The notes below the pieces were generated by a model. That model was not told the origin of the DNA, did not search any database, and saw only the letters and a program-made list of their open reading frames with translations. Shown piece after piece: positions 48,114 to 56,499 of a DNA stretch of 64,000 nt. The DNA is from Clostridiales bacterium. Lineage in GTDB: Bacteria > Bacillota > Clostridia > Christensenellales > Borkfalkiaceae. The DNA is taken from NCBI GenBank assembly GCA_015069565.1, contig SVIJ01000002.1, positions 1-64,000 of the forward strand, in the 5' to 3' direction. The stretch's first letter is position 1. Each line of letters opens with the position of its first letter. Made by a program: the position numbers and the translations under genes.

Positions 48114-48142
48114 AGTATATCGTATTTTTGGAAAATTTGCAA
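48114..48142 (-). promoter_or_regulatory. Promoter of the MDR oxidoreductase gene
   Basis: Minus strand TTGCAA, 17 bp, TATACT. Confidence 0.65.
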
Positions 48143-48170
48143 CTATTTTTTGTAAATAACCCAAAAACAG

Positions 48171-48199
48171 TTGACGAAGAGATAAAATCGGGGTATAAT
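48171..48199 (+). promoter_or_regulatory. Promoter of rpmE
   Basis: TTGACG, 17 bp, TATAAT; leader about 35 nt with GAGGTG. Confidence 0.85.
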
Positions 48200-48239
48200 G
48201 ATAAAGCATTTGATAGAAAATAACAGCGAGGTGAAAAGA

Positions 48240-48443
48240 ATGAAGGCTGATATTCATCCCAAATATCACGAAGTGACTGTGACTTGCGCGTGCGGCGCTA
48301 CGTTCAAAACGGGTACGACGAAAGACGGCGACGTTATGAAGGTAGATATTTGCAGCAACTGCCACCCTTTCTTCACGGGCAAGCAGAAGTTAGTTGATAC
48401 CGGTGGACGTATCGATAAGTTCAAGAAGAGATACGGAATGTAA
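48240..48443 (+). CDS. rpmE: Ribosomal protein bL31
   Basis: The 67-residue protein matches zinc-type L31: [19 protein letters not shown], then [32 protein letters not shown]. Four cysteines (CAC and CSNC) form the zinc site, so this is the zinc-containing form. ATG 48240 follows GCGAGGTGAAAAG; the track's start at 48198 lies in the promoter. In many Bacillota yqhQ, prmC and prfA follow rpmE, as here. Confidence 0.95.
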   Translation: MKADIHPKYHEVTVTCACGATFKTGTTKDGDVMKVDICSNCHPFFTGKQKLVDTGGRIDKFKKRYGM

Positions 48444-48489
48444 TGGTTTCGACTGGTCGGGATTTGAGGGTCTCCCTCGAATCCCTTTA

Positions 48490-48672
48490 TTTTTTTTCGT
48501 CTTATATGCGGCGCAATACGGCGTTGAACTTGCGCGCCCCTTGGTCACGTACAGCTAGTACGCTCCCTGCGGGGTGCTCAGTTCGCCTTGTCTTGCTTGC
48601 ATCTAAAACGAAAAATGCACTTTCAGTGAGTGGCGCAATAGGGCGTTGAACTTGCGCGCCCCTTGGTCACAA
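48490..48672. repeat. Family 2 repeat, copy upstream of yqhQ-prmC
   Basis: TTTTTTCGTCTTATATGCGG, GCGCAATACGGCG, hairpin CGTAC-AGCTA-GTACG, CCTTGTCTTGCTTGCATC, AAAACGAAAAATGCACTTTC; a second, shorter GGCGCAATAGGGCGTTGAAC segment follows. Flanks are the same as at 50644-50786 in the same orientation. With the hairpin at 48695 it fills the 366-bp gap. Confidence 0.88.
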
Positions 48673-48694
48673 ATAAGCAAAATCATAATATTTC

Positions 48695-48731
48695 CATATA
48701 AATTGCAAGGCAACGCCTTGCAATTTATATG
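48695..48731. repeat. 17-bp perfect hairpin related to the family 1 core
   Basis: CATATAAATTGCAAGGC-AAC-GCCTTGCAATTTATATG is perfectly paired over 17 bp. Its inner part equals the CAAGGC-AAC-GCCTTG core of family 1. A second inverted pair CGCGCGT / ACGCGCG follows. Confidence 0.85.
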
Positions 48732-48809
48732 CGCGCGCGTGATTAAATACGCGCGTGAGCGTGTATAATAAAAGTAAACGTTTAATTTTTCTAAAAAAAG
48801 AGTGAAAAT

Positions 48810-50648
48810 ATGAAAAAAGAGAAACTCCAAAGAACTTACATCGGCGGGCAAGCCGTTATGGAAGGGGTAATGCTCAAAGGGAAAACCGCCTATGCGACGG
48901 CGGTGCGCGATCCCGACGGCAATATCCAAATTGAATCCAAACGCATCACTCCCCCTGAAAAACAAAGCCGCTTCTTGCGCTTTCCCATTGTGCGCGGCGT
49001 CGTCAACTTTATCCAAGCCTTGGTGCTCGGCAATAAAGTACTCATGCGAAGCGCCGACGTTGCCATTGAAGAAGACGAGCAACCGTCCAAGGCGGAAAAA
49101 TGGCTGGAAGAAAAAAAGGTGGATACCAACGGCGTGATGAACTTTTTCACTACCCTGATTGCAATCCTGCTTGCGGTGGCAATCTTCATCTTCGTGCCTC
49201 AAAAGCTGACGGGCTGGATCAGCCGTTGGGTCGGCTGGGGGGAAACGCCCAAGGGACAGGAGCTGTTGTGGTTCAACCTGATTGAAGGTGGTATTCGCTT
49301 AATCGTCTTTGTGGCGTACATGCTACTAATGACCGTTTCCAAGACCCTGCGCCGCGTCTATATGTATCACGGCGCGGAGCACAAGACCATCACCTGCGTA
49401 GAACGGGGCATGGACTTGACGGTGGACAACGTGCGCACCTGCCGCAGAGTGCACGATAGATGCGGTACGACCTTCCTGTTCATCGTAATGTTCATTTCCA
49501 TCATCGTCTTTTCCTTTGCAAACTACGGCGTGGCGGAATGGCTGTACGTCGAGAACGTGACGGTGAATAATATCATTCGGATTGCGCTCAAACTTTTGAT
49601 GCTGCCCTTTGTGGCGGGCATTTCCTACGAAGTTTTGCGCCTGCTGGCAAAATCGGAAGCGAAGATTTTGAACGTTTTCAAGTGGCCTGGGCTGCTTTTG
49701 CAACGCATCACCACGCAAGAGCCGACGGACGATATGATCGAATGCGCTATCGCCGCTTTCCGCACTGTGGAAGCGATGGACGCGGATGAAAACATTCCTG
49801 AAAAGATGTTCGCAATCGGCGGCAAGCTGACGGAAATCTTGAAGAACACCAAGGATCGGCTGGCAAAGCTCGGCATCGACGGCGAGGAAGCGGAATGGAT
49901 TTTCGCTTTGAAGCTGGGCATGGCAAAGAGCGCGGTGGCGGGCGGCGAAGAACGCATCTTAAAGCGCGCGCAGGTACAGGAAATTTTTGCGGTCGTAGAC
50001 GAGCGCATGACGGGCAGACCCCTTTGGTACGTCATCGGGGATACCGATTTTTACGGCTATAAAATCAAAGTGGACGAACGGGTGCTCATTCCCCGCAGGG
50101 AAACGGAAGAGCTTGCCCTGCAAGTGGTAATGTCGGCGAGCGAAGGCTGTGATATTCTCGATCTTTGCACGGGTAGCGGCGCGATCGCGATTGCCGTTTG
50201 CAAGGAGCTTGAAAAGAACGGTGTGGAAGCGACGGTCACCGCCAGCGATATTTCGGACGACGCGCTTTCTTTGGCAAAAGAAAATGCGGCGGCAAACGAC
50301 GCGAACATTAAATTTATCAAATCCGACCTGTTTTCGCGCATCCGCAGCCGCTATCACATCATCGTATCCAATCCCCCGTACATTCCTACGGCGGACATTG
50401 AAGGCTTGGATCGCGAAGTGAAGGATTACGAACCCCATTTGGCGCTCGACGGCGGCGCGGACGGGCTCGATTATTACCGCAGAATTGCCACCGAAGCGCC
50501 CAAGTGCTTGACGCGCGGCGGTATGGTGATTTTAGAAGTGGGCGACGGTCAAGCATCGGACGTTGCAAAGCTTTTCAAGAACGCCGAATACACCATGATT
50601 ATCAAGGATTTGGCTGGGAAAGACCGTTTTGTTAAGGCGATTTTTTAG
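48810..50648 (+). CDS. prmC: YqhQ (DUF1385) membrane protein fused to PrmC methyltransferase
   Basis: One frame of 612 residues joins two proteins usually encoded side by side. Residues 1-320 are YqhQ/DUF1385 (YIGGQAVMEGVMLKGK, RRVYMYHGAEHKTITCVERG, RCGTTFLFIVMF) with about four membrane segments. Residues from about 330 are PrmC, which methylates the GGQ glutamine of release factors with SAM: N-terminal helical domain, IPRRETEELA, ILDLCTGSGAIAIAV (about 448) and VSNPPYIP (about 520). The joint is in frame without a stop, and no ribosome site with a good ATG is seen before the PrmC part. prfA, encoding its substrate RF1, follows. The fusion would place the methyltransferase at the membrane. 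Confidence 0.88.
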   Translation: MKKEKLQRTYIGGQAVMEGVMLKGKTAYATAVRDPDGNIQIESKRITPPEKQSRFLRFPIVRGVVNFIQALVLGNKVLMRSADVAIEEDEQPSKAEKWLEEKKVDTNGVMNFFTTLIAILLAVAIFIFVPQKLTGWISRWVGWGETPKGQELLWFNLIEGGIRLIVFVAYMLLMTVSKTLRRVYMYHGAEHKTITCVERGMDLTVDNVRTCRRVHDRCGTTFLFIVMFISIIVFSFANYGVAEWLYVENVTVNNIIRIALKLLMLPFVAGISYEVLRLLAKSEAKILNVFKWPGLLLQRITTQEPTDDMIECAIAAFRTVEAMDADENIPEKMFAIGGKLTEILKNTKDRLAKLGIDGEEAEWIFALKLGMAKSAVAGGEERILKRAQVQEIFAVVDERMTGRPLWYVIGDTDFYGYKIKVDERVLIPRRETEELALQVVMSASEGCDILDLCTGSGAIAIAVCKELEKNGVEATVTASDISDDALSLAKENAAANDANIKFIKSDLFSRIRSRYHIIVSNPPYIPTADIEGLDREVKDYEPHLALDGGADGLDYYRRIATEAPKCLTRGGMVILEVGDGQASDVAKLFKNAEYTMIIKDLAGKDRFVKAIF

Positions 50649-50786
50649 TTTTTTCGTCTTATATGCGGCGCAATACTTCGTCGCGCTTGCGTTTTCCCTT
50701 GCTCGTGTACGTCTTGTACACTCCCGTCGGGAAAGCCGCGCGCTCCTTGTCTTGCTTGCATCTAAAACGAAAAATGCGCTTTCAGT
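50644..50786. repeat. Family 2 repeat, copy downstream of yqhQ-prmC
   Basis: Begins in the stop codon region of yqhQ-prmC (TTTTTTAGTTTTTTCGTCTT), contains GTGTAC-GTCTT-GTACAC and TCCC-GTC-GGGA, and ends AAAATGCGCTTTCAGTG. Its ORF-like translation (MRRNTSSRLRFP) recurs at 28453 and is spurious. Confidence 0.9.
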
Positions 50787-50850
50787 GGGGCAAAACACAG
50801 CAAAAACATACAACATTTACACGAAAAAACCATAAAGGAGAAACCCTTCC

Positions 50851-51921
50851 GTGCTGAAAAAGTTGGACGACATCTTAAAAAGGGAAGAATTCTTATCTCA
50901 GCAGCTTCAAAGCCCCGACGTAATCGCGGATATGAGCATTTGGCAAAAGTATTCCAAGGAGCATTCCGATCTTTCCGAAACGGCGGAAAAGTATCGCGAA
51001 TACTTGGAATGTGAACGGCAAATGCAGGACGCGTTTGCCTTGGCGGAAGAAGAATCGGACGTCGAGATGAGAAAAATGCTTCTCGACGAAGGGTATCTTT
51101 GCAAGGAAAAGCTTGCTGGGCTGTTGGGAGAGCTGAAAATTTTGCTCTTGCCCAAGGACAAAAACGACGAAAAGAACTGCATTTTGGAAATCCGCGCAGG
51201 TACGGGCGGGGAAGAAGCGGCGCTGTTTGCCGCCGAGCTTTGCCGTATGTATCTGAACTTTTGCGCATCTAGGCGTTTGAAGGTGGAAGAGATTGAAGTC
51301 AGTCCCACCGAGCTTGGCGGAATGAAGGAAGCGATCTACTCCGTTTCTGGCGCGGGCGCGTATAAGCTTTTGAAGTACGAAAGCGGCGTTCATCGTGTTC
51401 AACGCGTACCTGCTACCGAGACACAGGGCAGAATTCATACTTCCGCGGCTACCGTTGCCGTCCTTCCCGAAGCGGAAGAAGTGGAAGTGGAGATCTCCGA
51501 TAAGGACATTCGTATCGACATTTTCCATTCGGGCGGCGCAGGCGGTCAAAATGTCAACAAGGTGGCGTCGGCGGTGCGTATCACCCATTTCCCGACGGGG
51601 ATAGTCGTCACCTGCCAAGACGAGCGTTCACAGCTTAAAAACAAGGAACGCGCCTTTAAGGTGCTTCGTTCCCGTATCTATGATTTTTACAACGGTCAAA
51701 GCGCGAAGGCGCGCGAGGAAAACCGTCGCAGCATGGTCGGCAGTGGGGATAGAAGCGAGCGAATTCGCACCTACAACTTCCCCCAAAGCCGCGTCACCGA
51801 TCACCGTATCGGGCTGAGCCAGTACAACTTAGACGCCTTCATTATGGGGGACATCGGCTCGATGGTGGAAGCGCTGTCGATTGCGGATAGAGAAGCGTTG
51901 CTTGCATCGCAAGGAGAATAA
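50851..51921 (+). CDS. prfA: Peptide chain release factor 1
   Basis: RF1 reads UAA and UAG. The 356-residue protein has the codon-recognition segment RVPATETQGRIHTS (PAT type), the GGQ loop HSGGAGGQNVNKVASAVRI and RAGTGGEEAALFAAELCRMY. The start is GTG 50851 behind AAAGGAG. The GGQ Gln is the target of PrmC encoded just upstream. The family 2 repeat separates the two genes. Confidence 0.96.
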   Translation: MLKKLDDILKREEFLSQQLQSPDVIADMSIWQKYSKEHSDLSETAEKYREYLECERQMQDAFALAEEESDVEMRKMLLDEGYLCKEKLAGLLGELKILLLPKDKNDEKNCILEIRAGTGGEEAALFAAELCRMYLNFCASRRLKVEEIEVSPTELGGMKEAIYSVSGAGAYKLLKYESGVHRVQRVPATETQGRIHTSAATVAVLPEAEEVEVEISDKDIRIDIFHSGGAGGQNVNKVASAVRITHFPTGIVVTCQDERSQLKNKERAFKVLRSRIYDFYNGQSAKAREENRRSMVGSGDRSERIRTYNFPQSRVTDHRIGLSQYNLDAFIMGDIGSMVEALSIADREALLASQGE

Positions 51922-51922
51922 T

Positions 51923-52726
51923 ATGGTCAGTTTTGTGGCAACTCCCATCGGGAACTTAAAGGACATCACCCTGCGCGCGCTTGAAACTCTAAAAGACGCG
52001 GACGTGATCTTTTGCGAAGATACCCGACATACCTTGAAGCTTTTGAACGCGTACGAAATTAAGAAGCCCTTGCAGGCTTGCCATAAGTTCAACGAAACGG
52101 AAGCGGCGGAGAAGATTTTGGCGGCGTCGAGAGAAGGAAAGAAGGTGGCGGTAGTGTCCGATGCAGGCACGCCCGTCGTATCCGATCCTGGCAACGTCGT
52201 GTGTAAAATTTTGCGAGAAGCAGGTGAGAAATATACGCTCATTCCTGGTGCTTGCGCGTTCGTCGCGGCGCTCGTGCTTTCAGCATTACCTGCGGACAGG
52301 TTTGCGTTCATCGGCTTTTTGCCCGATAAAAAGGGTGAAAAAATCAAGACGCTGGAAGGATATAAGGATTTGACGATGACCCTTGCCTTCCACAGCGCGC
52401 CGCAGGACGTAGACAAGGACGTGGCGGCGATGTACGAAGTGTTTGGCGAACGCAAAGCGGTGGCGGTGCGTGAGATCACCAAGATCCACGAAGAGAGCGT
52501 TTCCTTTATGCTTTCCAAAGGCTTGGAAGGGGAAAAGCGCGGGGAATACGTCCTGCTTGTTGAAGGAGCGAAGGCAGGGGAAAATCCCTTAAACGCGCTC
52601 TCTGAAACGGAGCATATCCGCCATTATATGGCGGCAGGCTTGCCTAAAAAGGAAGCCTTGAAGAAGGCGGCGAAGGATCGCGGCGTTTCCAAGTCCGAGC
52701 TCTATCCCTTCGCAGTCGAGCTTTAA
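51923..52726 (+). CDS. rsmI: 16S rRNA (cytidine1402-2'-O)-methyltransferase
   Basis: RsmI methylates the 2'-OH of C1402 in the 16S decoding centre with SAM. The 267-residue protein has the SAM-dependent tetrapyrrole methylase fold: VATPIGNLKDITLRALETLKDADVIFCEDTRHT, VVSDAGTPVVSDPG and TLIPGACAFVAAL. Typical HExxx segment and C-terminal helix follow. The ATG follows AAGGAGAATAAT one base past the prfA stop, so the two are co-translated. Confidence 0.95.
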   Translation: MVSFVATPIGNLKDITLRALETLKDADVIFCEDTRHTLKLLNAYEIKKPLQACHKFNETEAAEKILAASREGKKVAVVSDAGTPVVSDPGNVVCKILREAGEKYTLIPGACAFVAALVLSALPADRFAFIGFLPDKKGEKIKTLEGYKDLTMTLAFHSAPQDVDKDVAAMYEVFGERKAVAVREITKIHEESVSFMLSKGLEGEKRGEYVLLVEGAKAGENPLNALSETEHIRHYMAAGLPKKEALKKAAKDRGVSKSELYPFAVEL

Positions 52727-52785
52727 CCTTCCCCACCTATTCACTTTTCACTATTACTTATTACTTAAACTTCGGGGGTAAAAGT

Positions 52786-53520
52786 ATGACTTTACAAGAA
52801 TATATGTATTTTATTTTGGCGCTGATTGTGTGCGCGTTATTTTCGGCGTATGCGAGCCATAAGGTGACAAGCACCTTCCGCGCCTTCAACGGTACGCCTT
52901 GCCAAAGCAGAATGACGGGCTACGACGCGGCAACGCGGCTCTTGCGTGTAAACGGCGTTCACGATATTTCCGTCGGCAGAGTGCGCGGCTCGCTGACCGA
53001 TCACTATCATCCGACGAAGAAGATCGTCAATTTGTCCGATAGCACCTACGGCAGCCCTTCGGTGGGCGCGGTGGCGGTTGCGGCGCACGAAATCGGGCAC
53101 GTGATGCAAAAGAAAAAAGGCTACCTGCCCTATAAAATCCGCACGGCGCTTGTGCCCGTGGTGAATATCGGCTCTCGGCTGGCAATGCCCCTTGTGCTTG
53201 TGGGGATGCTGCTCGATTTGTTCGTGTATGCGGCAGGGGAATCTACCCTTGGTTTTACGCTTGCGATGGTGGGCGTGGCGTTGTACGGCTCGGCGTTTGT
53301 GTTCCAGCTTGTCACCTTGCCCGTAGAGTTCAATGCGTCTAAAAGAGCGAAAAGGATGCTCCGCGAAGAAGGGATTTTGACGGACGAAGAAATTTACGGC
53401 GCGGATAAGGTGCTTGACGCGGCGGCGCTGACCTACGTTGCAGGCATGGCAACGTCGCTGTTATATTTCTTGCGGTTTTTATTGTGGGTGTTGGCGATTT
53501 TCGGCCGCAGAAGAAGGTAA
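52786..53520 (+). CDS. YugP-type zinc-dependent membrane protease
   Basis: The 244-residue integral membrane protein has the zinc site AAHEIGHVMQ (HExxH, about residue 102) and about four membrane segments, matching the DUF2268/YugP-like neutral zinc metallopeptidases. VRGSLTDHYHPTKKIVNLSDSTY is the usual extracytoplasmic loop. Its substrate is unknown. The ribosome site is GGGGG. Confidence 0.9.
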   Translation: MTLQEYMYFILALIVCALFSAYASHKVTSTFRAFNGTPCQSRMTGYDAATRLLRVNGVHDISVGRVRGSLTDHYHPTKKIVNLSDSTYGSPSVGAVAVAAHEIGHVMQKKKGYLPYKIRTALVPVVNIGSRLAMPLVLVGMLLDLFVYAAGESTLGFTLAMVGVALYGSAFVFQLVTLPVEFNASKRAKRMLREEGILTDEEIYGADKVLDAAALTYVAGMATSLLYFLRFLLWVLAIFGRRRR

Positions 53521-53546
53521 ACCCCACCCAGGTACGGATTGAATAC

Positions 53547-53583
53547 AAAAAAACGGAGTTTTTACAAACTCCGTTTTTTTTGT
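53547..53583. terminator. Bidirectional terminator, yugP / M6 protease
   Basis: AAAAACGGAGTTT-TTAC-AAACTCCGTTTTT. Confidence 0.9.
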
Positions 53584-53618
53584 ATAATGAATAGTGTGGG
53601 ATTGTCGCAAGAAGCCAC

Positions 53619-53641
53619 GTAGGGCGGGGTTTGATCCCGCC
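53619..53641 (+). repeat. GTAG-headed REP-like hairpin
   Basis: GTAG then GGCGGGG-TTTGAT-CCCGCC, near the end of the M6 protease gene. Confidence 0.7.
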
Positions 53642-53652
53642 GCTTGGAGTGG

Positions 53653-55968
53653 TTAGCTATTGATGCTAAACGTGATGGTGGCTTGGTCGCCGATGAAAGA
53701 GTTGACGATAAAGAAGTAGGCAAGCTTTTCGCCGTTGTCCGTGTAGGTGTCCGTCGAAAGATAGTCGTACAGCCCAAAGACGTAGCCGCCGTTCGCACAT
53801 TCTACCAGCTCAATCAAATTGTTTTCCGTTCCGTAGCCATCGGGGTCGTCGGGGTTGGTATTGTTGTTGTAGACGTCGTAGTACGTTTCGCCGTCTTGCG
53901 TATCTACGTAGAGAGAAGCGTTCACGTGGTAGACAACGATGCCTTCGTCGTAAAAATACCCAAAGTCGTCCCCATTCAAGCCGTCGTGCGTGTAGTACAT
54001 CAGTACGAAATATTCTTGGTACGCGCCGAGCGTTTCATCCCAGTTGTTGGCAATAATTAGCGTATCCCCCGTTTTCGTAAAGGAATCCAAGGTCAAAAGT
54101 ACGTCTTCTTCCGCAACTACGAGCCGAGAAGAAGTCAGCCAACCATAGTTGAACTTCGTATACGGGTTGTGGTCGCCGATCATGCTGTCCATGATGTCGT
54201 AGCCGCTCATCGGGGAATATTCCCCTTCGTAGCTCGTGTCGTAGTAATCGTCCGCGCCCAAAACGTGCCCAAACTCGTGAATGAACGTGTACGTGTTGCA
54301 GGCGTTTTTGTTGGTAAAGTCCCCGTTATCGTCTTCGAACAGGAACTCATACGACGCCCACAAATAATCGTTGGCGGAAACACCGTCGTATTCGTAATAG
54401 TAGTCGTCACTATCCGTGTAGATATTCCAGTAGCGGTACGCCCATTGCATCGTCACGTCGTAGTCGATTGCCAGCGTGTTGATAAGAACGATGGCGTCGA
54501 TCATGCCGTTTTCGTCCGAGTCGTACTCGGAGAAATCCATTGTAGAATTGTACGCGCGCAGGAACTCATCAATGATCATTTGATCCCCACATTCCACTTC
54601 GTCGCCGTAGTAATCCATCGTTGCGTTTAAGTAGTGGCTGCTCTTGTTTGCGGGAGTGAACCATTCGTCCATAATGTCGAAGGTCAGGTTGAGCTTGCCG
54701 TAGCTGGACTCCTTATAGAACGCCGCAACGGACGGAAAGGATGTACCCGTGTCCGCGTTGAACGCGGTTTCTAAGCGGTCTAAGTCGTAGCCCAGCGTTG
54801 CCGCCTTTCGATCGGAAAACTGTACGGGAACGACCAAAACCTTGACGTCGCCCGTCGTGGGGCAACCGCCGAGATAGTAGCCCTGATCCTGAACGGTTTT
54901 GACGTTCGTAGCCTTGGTAAAGTCGACGTTATACACGCCGTCTACGCCCGTGGGCAAACCCTTGCCGTCGTTGGTGAGTACGTTTTCAGGCGTTTGAGAA
55001 GAGCCGCCTTGTCCCCCTTGATCGCCGCCAGTATTGCCACCTTGACCGCCTTGGTTGCCCGTATTGCCACCTTGACCGCCTTGGTTGCCTGCGCCGCCTT
55101 CATCGTCCTCGCCACCTGAGCCGCCCGAGCCAAACTCGTAGTCGAGAAGGTCGGGGTGGTCGAACTCAATCAAGCCGCCGAATCTCTTGATTGTGCCATA
55201 GACGGTGATGGTATCCCCAACTTCCAAGAAATAGCCGTCTTGCAACCAGTAGCAATACATCGGGTAGTCGGTGTAATCGCCGACAACGAAGGTCAGGCAA
55301 ATATCATCACCGCCCACCTTCTCGACGTCGGTAATCACGCCCGTCAGCATATATTCGCCGTCGAGATATTCGCCGCTTGCAAGGCTGTGCGCCGCTTGCA
55401 AGATGGAAAGATCGTCTTGCGGATAATCTTCACCGCCGCCGTTGTTAGAGATATACGCATACAGGTCGATATAGGTTTCGCCTTCGTATTCGTAATAAGT
55501 TAGGTCGACGTAATAGTCGGTGCTTTTATAAGAGTGCCAAAGCTCGCCTGCATCGTTGAAGGTGCCCAAGTAGGTATAGCGAGAGAACATACCCAGGTAT
55601 GCGTTGAACTCTTCTTGGGTGTTGCCTTCCGTGTAGAAGGCAATTCCCGTTTCTTCGGAGCTTGCATAGAATTCGAACTCGTAATAGTCGTTGGGAATAA
55701 ACGGAATCGTTTCGCCAAACAGCTCTGTCTGCGTCGACTTTTCACTGGGCGTGAAATCGTTAAAAAGATAGGTTTTTTCCGTTGGGGTATCGTCGGGCGT
55801 GCTATCATTCGGCGTAGTATCGTCAGGTGTACTGATAATCGGCGAGCTATCGTCAGGAACACTACCGATGGGGGTGGAAAGCCCATTTGGCGCGACGCAC
55901 CCGCCCAAGGTTGCCACCGCAAACAGCAGGGCGAACAAACCGCACAGTTTTCGTTTCATAGTTTTCAT
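53653..55968 (-). CDS. M6-like metalloprotease lipoprotein with OB-fold domain
   Basis: A surface lipoprotein of 771 residues: lipobox LGGC (Cys about 24), a Thr/Asp/Pro stalk (STPDDTTPNDSTPDD), a beta-rich region, an OB-fold-like domain (LTGVITDVEKVGGDDICLTF ... GDTITVYGTIKRFGG) closely like the first domain of the lipoprotein at 24663, a Gly/Asn/Gln-rich linker (GNQGGQGGNTG) and a metalloprotease domain with IHEFGHVLGADDYYD (about residue 560), the extended zinc site of M6/immune-inhibitor-A-like peptidases. It probably degrades host or dietary proteins. AAGGGGAAA precedes the first ATG. The promoter carries an operator-like palindrome. Confidence 0.85.
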   Translation of the reverse strand: MKTMKRKLCGLFALLFAVATLGGCVAPNGLSTPIGSVPDDSSPIISTPDDTTPNDSTPDDTPTEKTYLFNDFTPSEKSTQTELFGETIPFIPNDYYEFEFYASSEETGIAFYTEGNTQEEFNAYLGMFSRYTYLGTFNDAGELWHSYKSTDYYVDLTYYEYEGETYIDLYAYISNNGGGEDYPQDDLSILQAAHSLASGEYLDGEYMLTGVITDVEKVGGDDICLTFVVGDYTDYPMYCYWLQDGYFLEVGDTITVYGTIKRFGGLIEFDHPDLLDYEFGSGGSGGEDDEGGAGNQGGQGGNTGNQGGQGGNTGGDQGGQGGSSQTPENVLTNDGKGLPTGVDGVYNVDFTKATNVKTVQDQGYYLGGCPTTGDVKVLVVPVQFSDRKAATLGYDLDRLETAFNADTGTSFPSVAAFYKESSYGKLNLTFDIMDEWFTPANKSSHYLNATMDYYGDEVECGDQMIIDEFLRAYNSTMDFSEYDSDENGMIDAIVLINTLAIDYDVTMQWAYRYWNIYTDSDDYYYEYDGVSANDYLWASYEFLFEDDNGDFTNKNACNTYTFIHEFGHVLGADDYYDTSYEGEYSPMSGYDIMDSMIGDHNPYTKFNYGWLTSSRLVVAEEDVLLTLDSFTKTGDTLIIANNWDETLGAYQEYFVLMYYTHDGLNGDDFGYFYDEGIVVYHVNASLYVDTQDGETYYDVYNNNTNPDDPDGYGTENNLIELVECANGGYVFGLYDYLSTDTYTDNGEKLAYFFIVNSFIGDQATITFSINS

Positions 55969-55991
55969 AGGTGTTTCCCCTTGTTGGAGTT

Positions 55992-56011
55992 TGTGATACT
56001 ATTGTATCACA
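55992..56011. promoter_or_regulatory. Inverted repeat over the M6 protease -10 box (candidate operator)
   Basis: TGTGATAC-TATT-GTATCACA, 8-bp perfect arms. It covers the -10 box of the promoter 56001-56029. Confidence 0.55.
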
Positions 56012-56029
56012 CGCTTAGAAAAAATGCAA
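56001..56029 (-). promoter_or_regulatory. Promoter of the M6 protease gene
   Basis: Minus strand TTGCAT, 17 bp, TACAAT. Confidence 0.75.
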
Positions 56030-56069
56030 TAGGGGAAAGAAAAAATCCGTTAGGCATTTTTCGGCTGAA

Positions 56070-56100
56070 AATAAAAATACCTTCCCAAAGGGAAGGTAAG
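56070..56100 (-). terminator. Terminator of the sigma-factor operon
   Basis: TACCTTCCC-TTT-GGGAAGGTA with TTTTTATTTT on the minus strand. Confidence 0.85.
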
Positions 56101-56109
56101 TTTGTTTTA

Positions 56110-56466
56110 TCAGTATTTAATCACCACTTTAATTTCGCCGTCGGGGGTGACGGTGCGGGAAATGCTGACGCTGTCCACCAAGAACAAGCCCCGTCCGCTT
56201 TCGGCGGTGGGAGAAGAGCAGACGCTCTTTTCAGGCGGGAAAAACGCATGGGTCGAGCGAACGTAAATTTCCACGCAACCGTTTGCAATCACGCTGTTCA
56301 TCGTCGCGTAGCCGTCCGAATGGCGCAACACGTTGCCGACGAGCTCGTTGACGACCAAACGGCAGTCGAACACCTTTTCGTTGGGTACGGCGTGCGCTTC
56401 CAAATGCTTGCAAAGCGTTTGGGTGGCGTTTTTCAGGTCGGTGGTGGTTCTCACTTCAAACCGCAT
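56110..56466 (-). CDS. GHKL-type anti-sigma / serine kinase (RsbW-like)
   Basis: The 118-residue ATPase has the N box VVNELVGNVLRH (about residue 42) and the G1-like SGRGLFLVDSVS, so ATP binding looks intact. It resembles the HATPase_c_2 group that includes RsbW/SpoIIAB anti-sigma kinases. It is the last gene of the STAS-GHKL-sigma-GHKL string. Because the upstream paralogue at 57232 has lost its N box, this copy is the better candidate for the active kinase or sigma binder. The partner assignment is inference. Confidence 0.8.
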   Translation of the reverse strand: MRFEVRTTTDLKNATQTLCKHLEAHAVPNEKVFDCRLVVNELVGNVLRHSDGYATMNSVIANGCVEIYVRSTHAFFPPEKSVCSSPTAESGRGLFLVDSVSISRTVTPDGEIKVVIKY

Positions 56467-56499
56467 CGTTTTCTCTCCTTTGTTCTTATTTTTATGCGT

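Noticed and set aside
50663-50857. Small ORFs starting MRRNTSSRLRFP at 50663 and 28453
   Set aside because: They are translations of the family 2 repeat, end in unrelated sequence and have no ribosome site.
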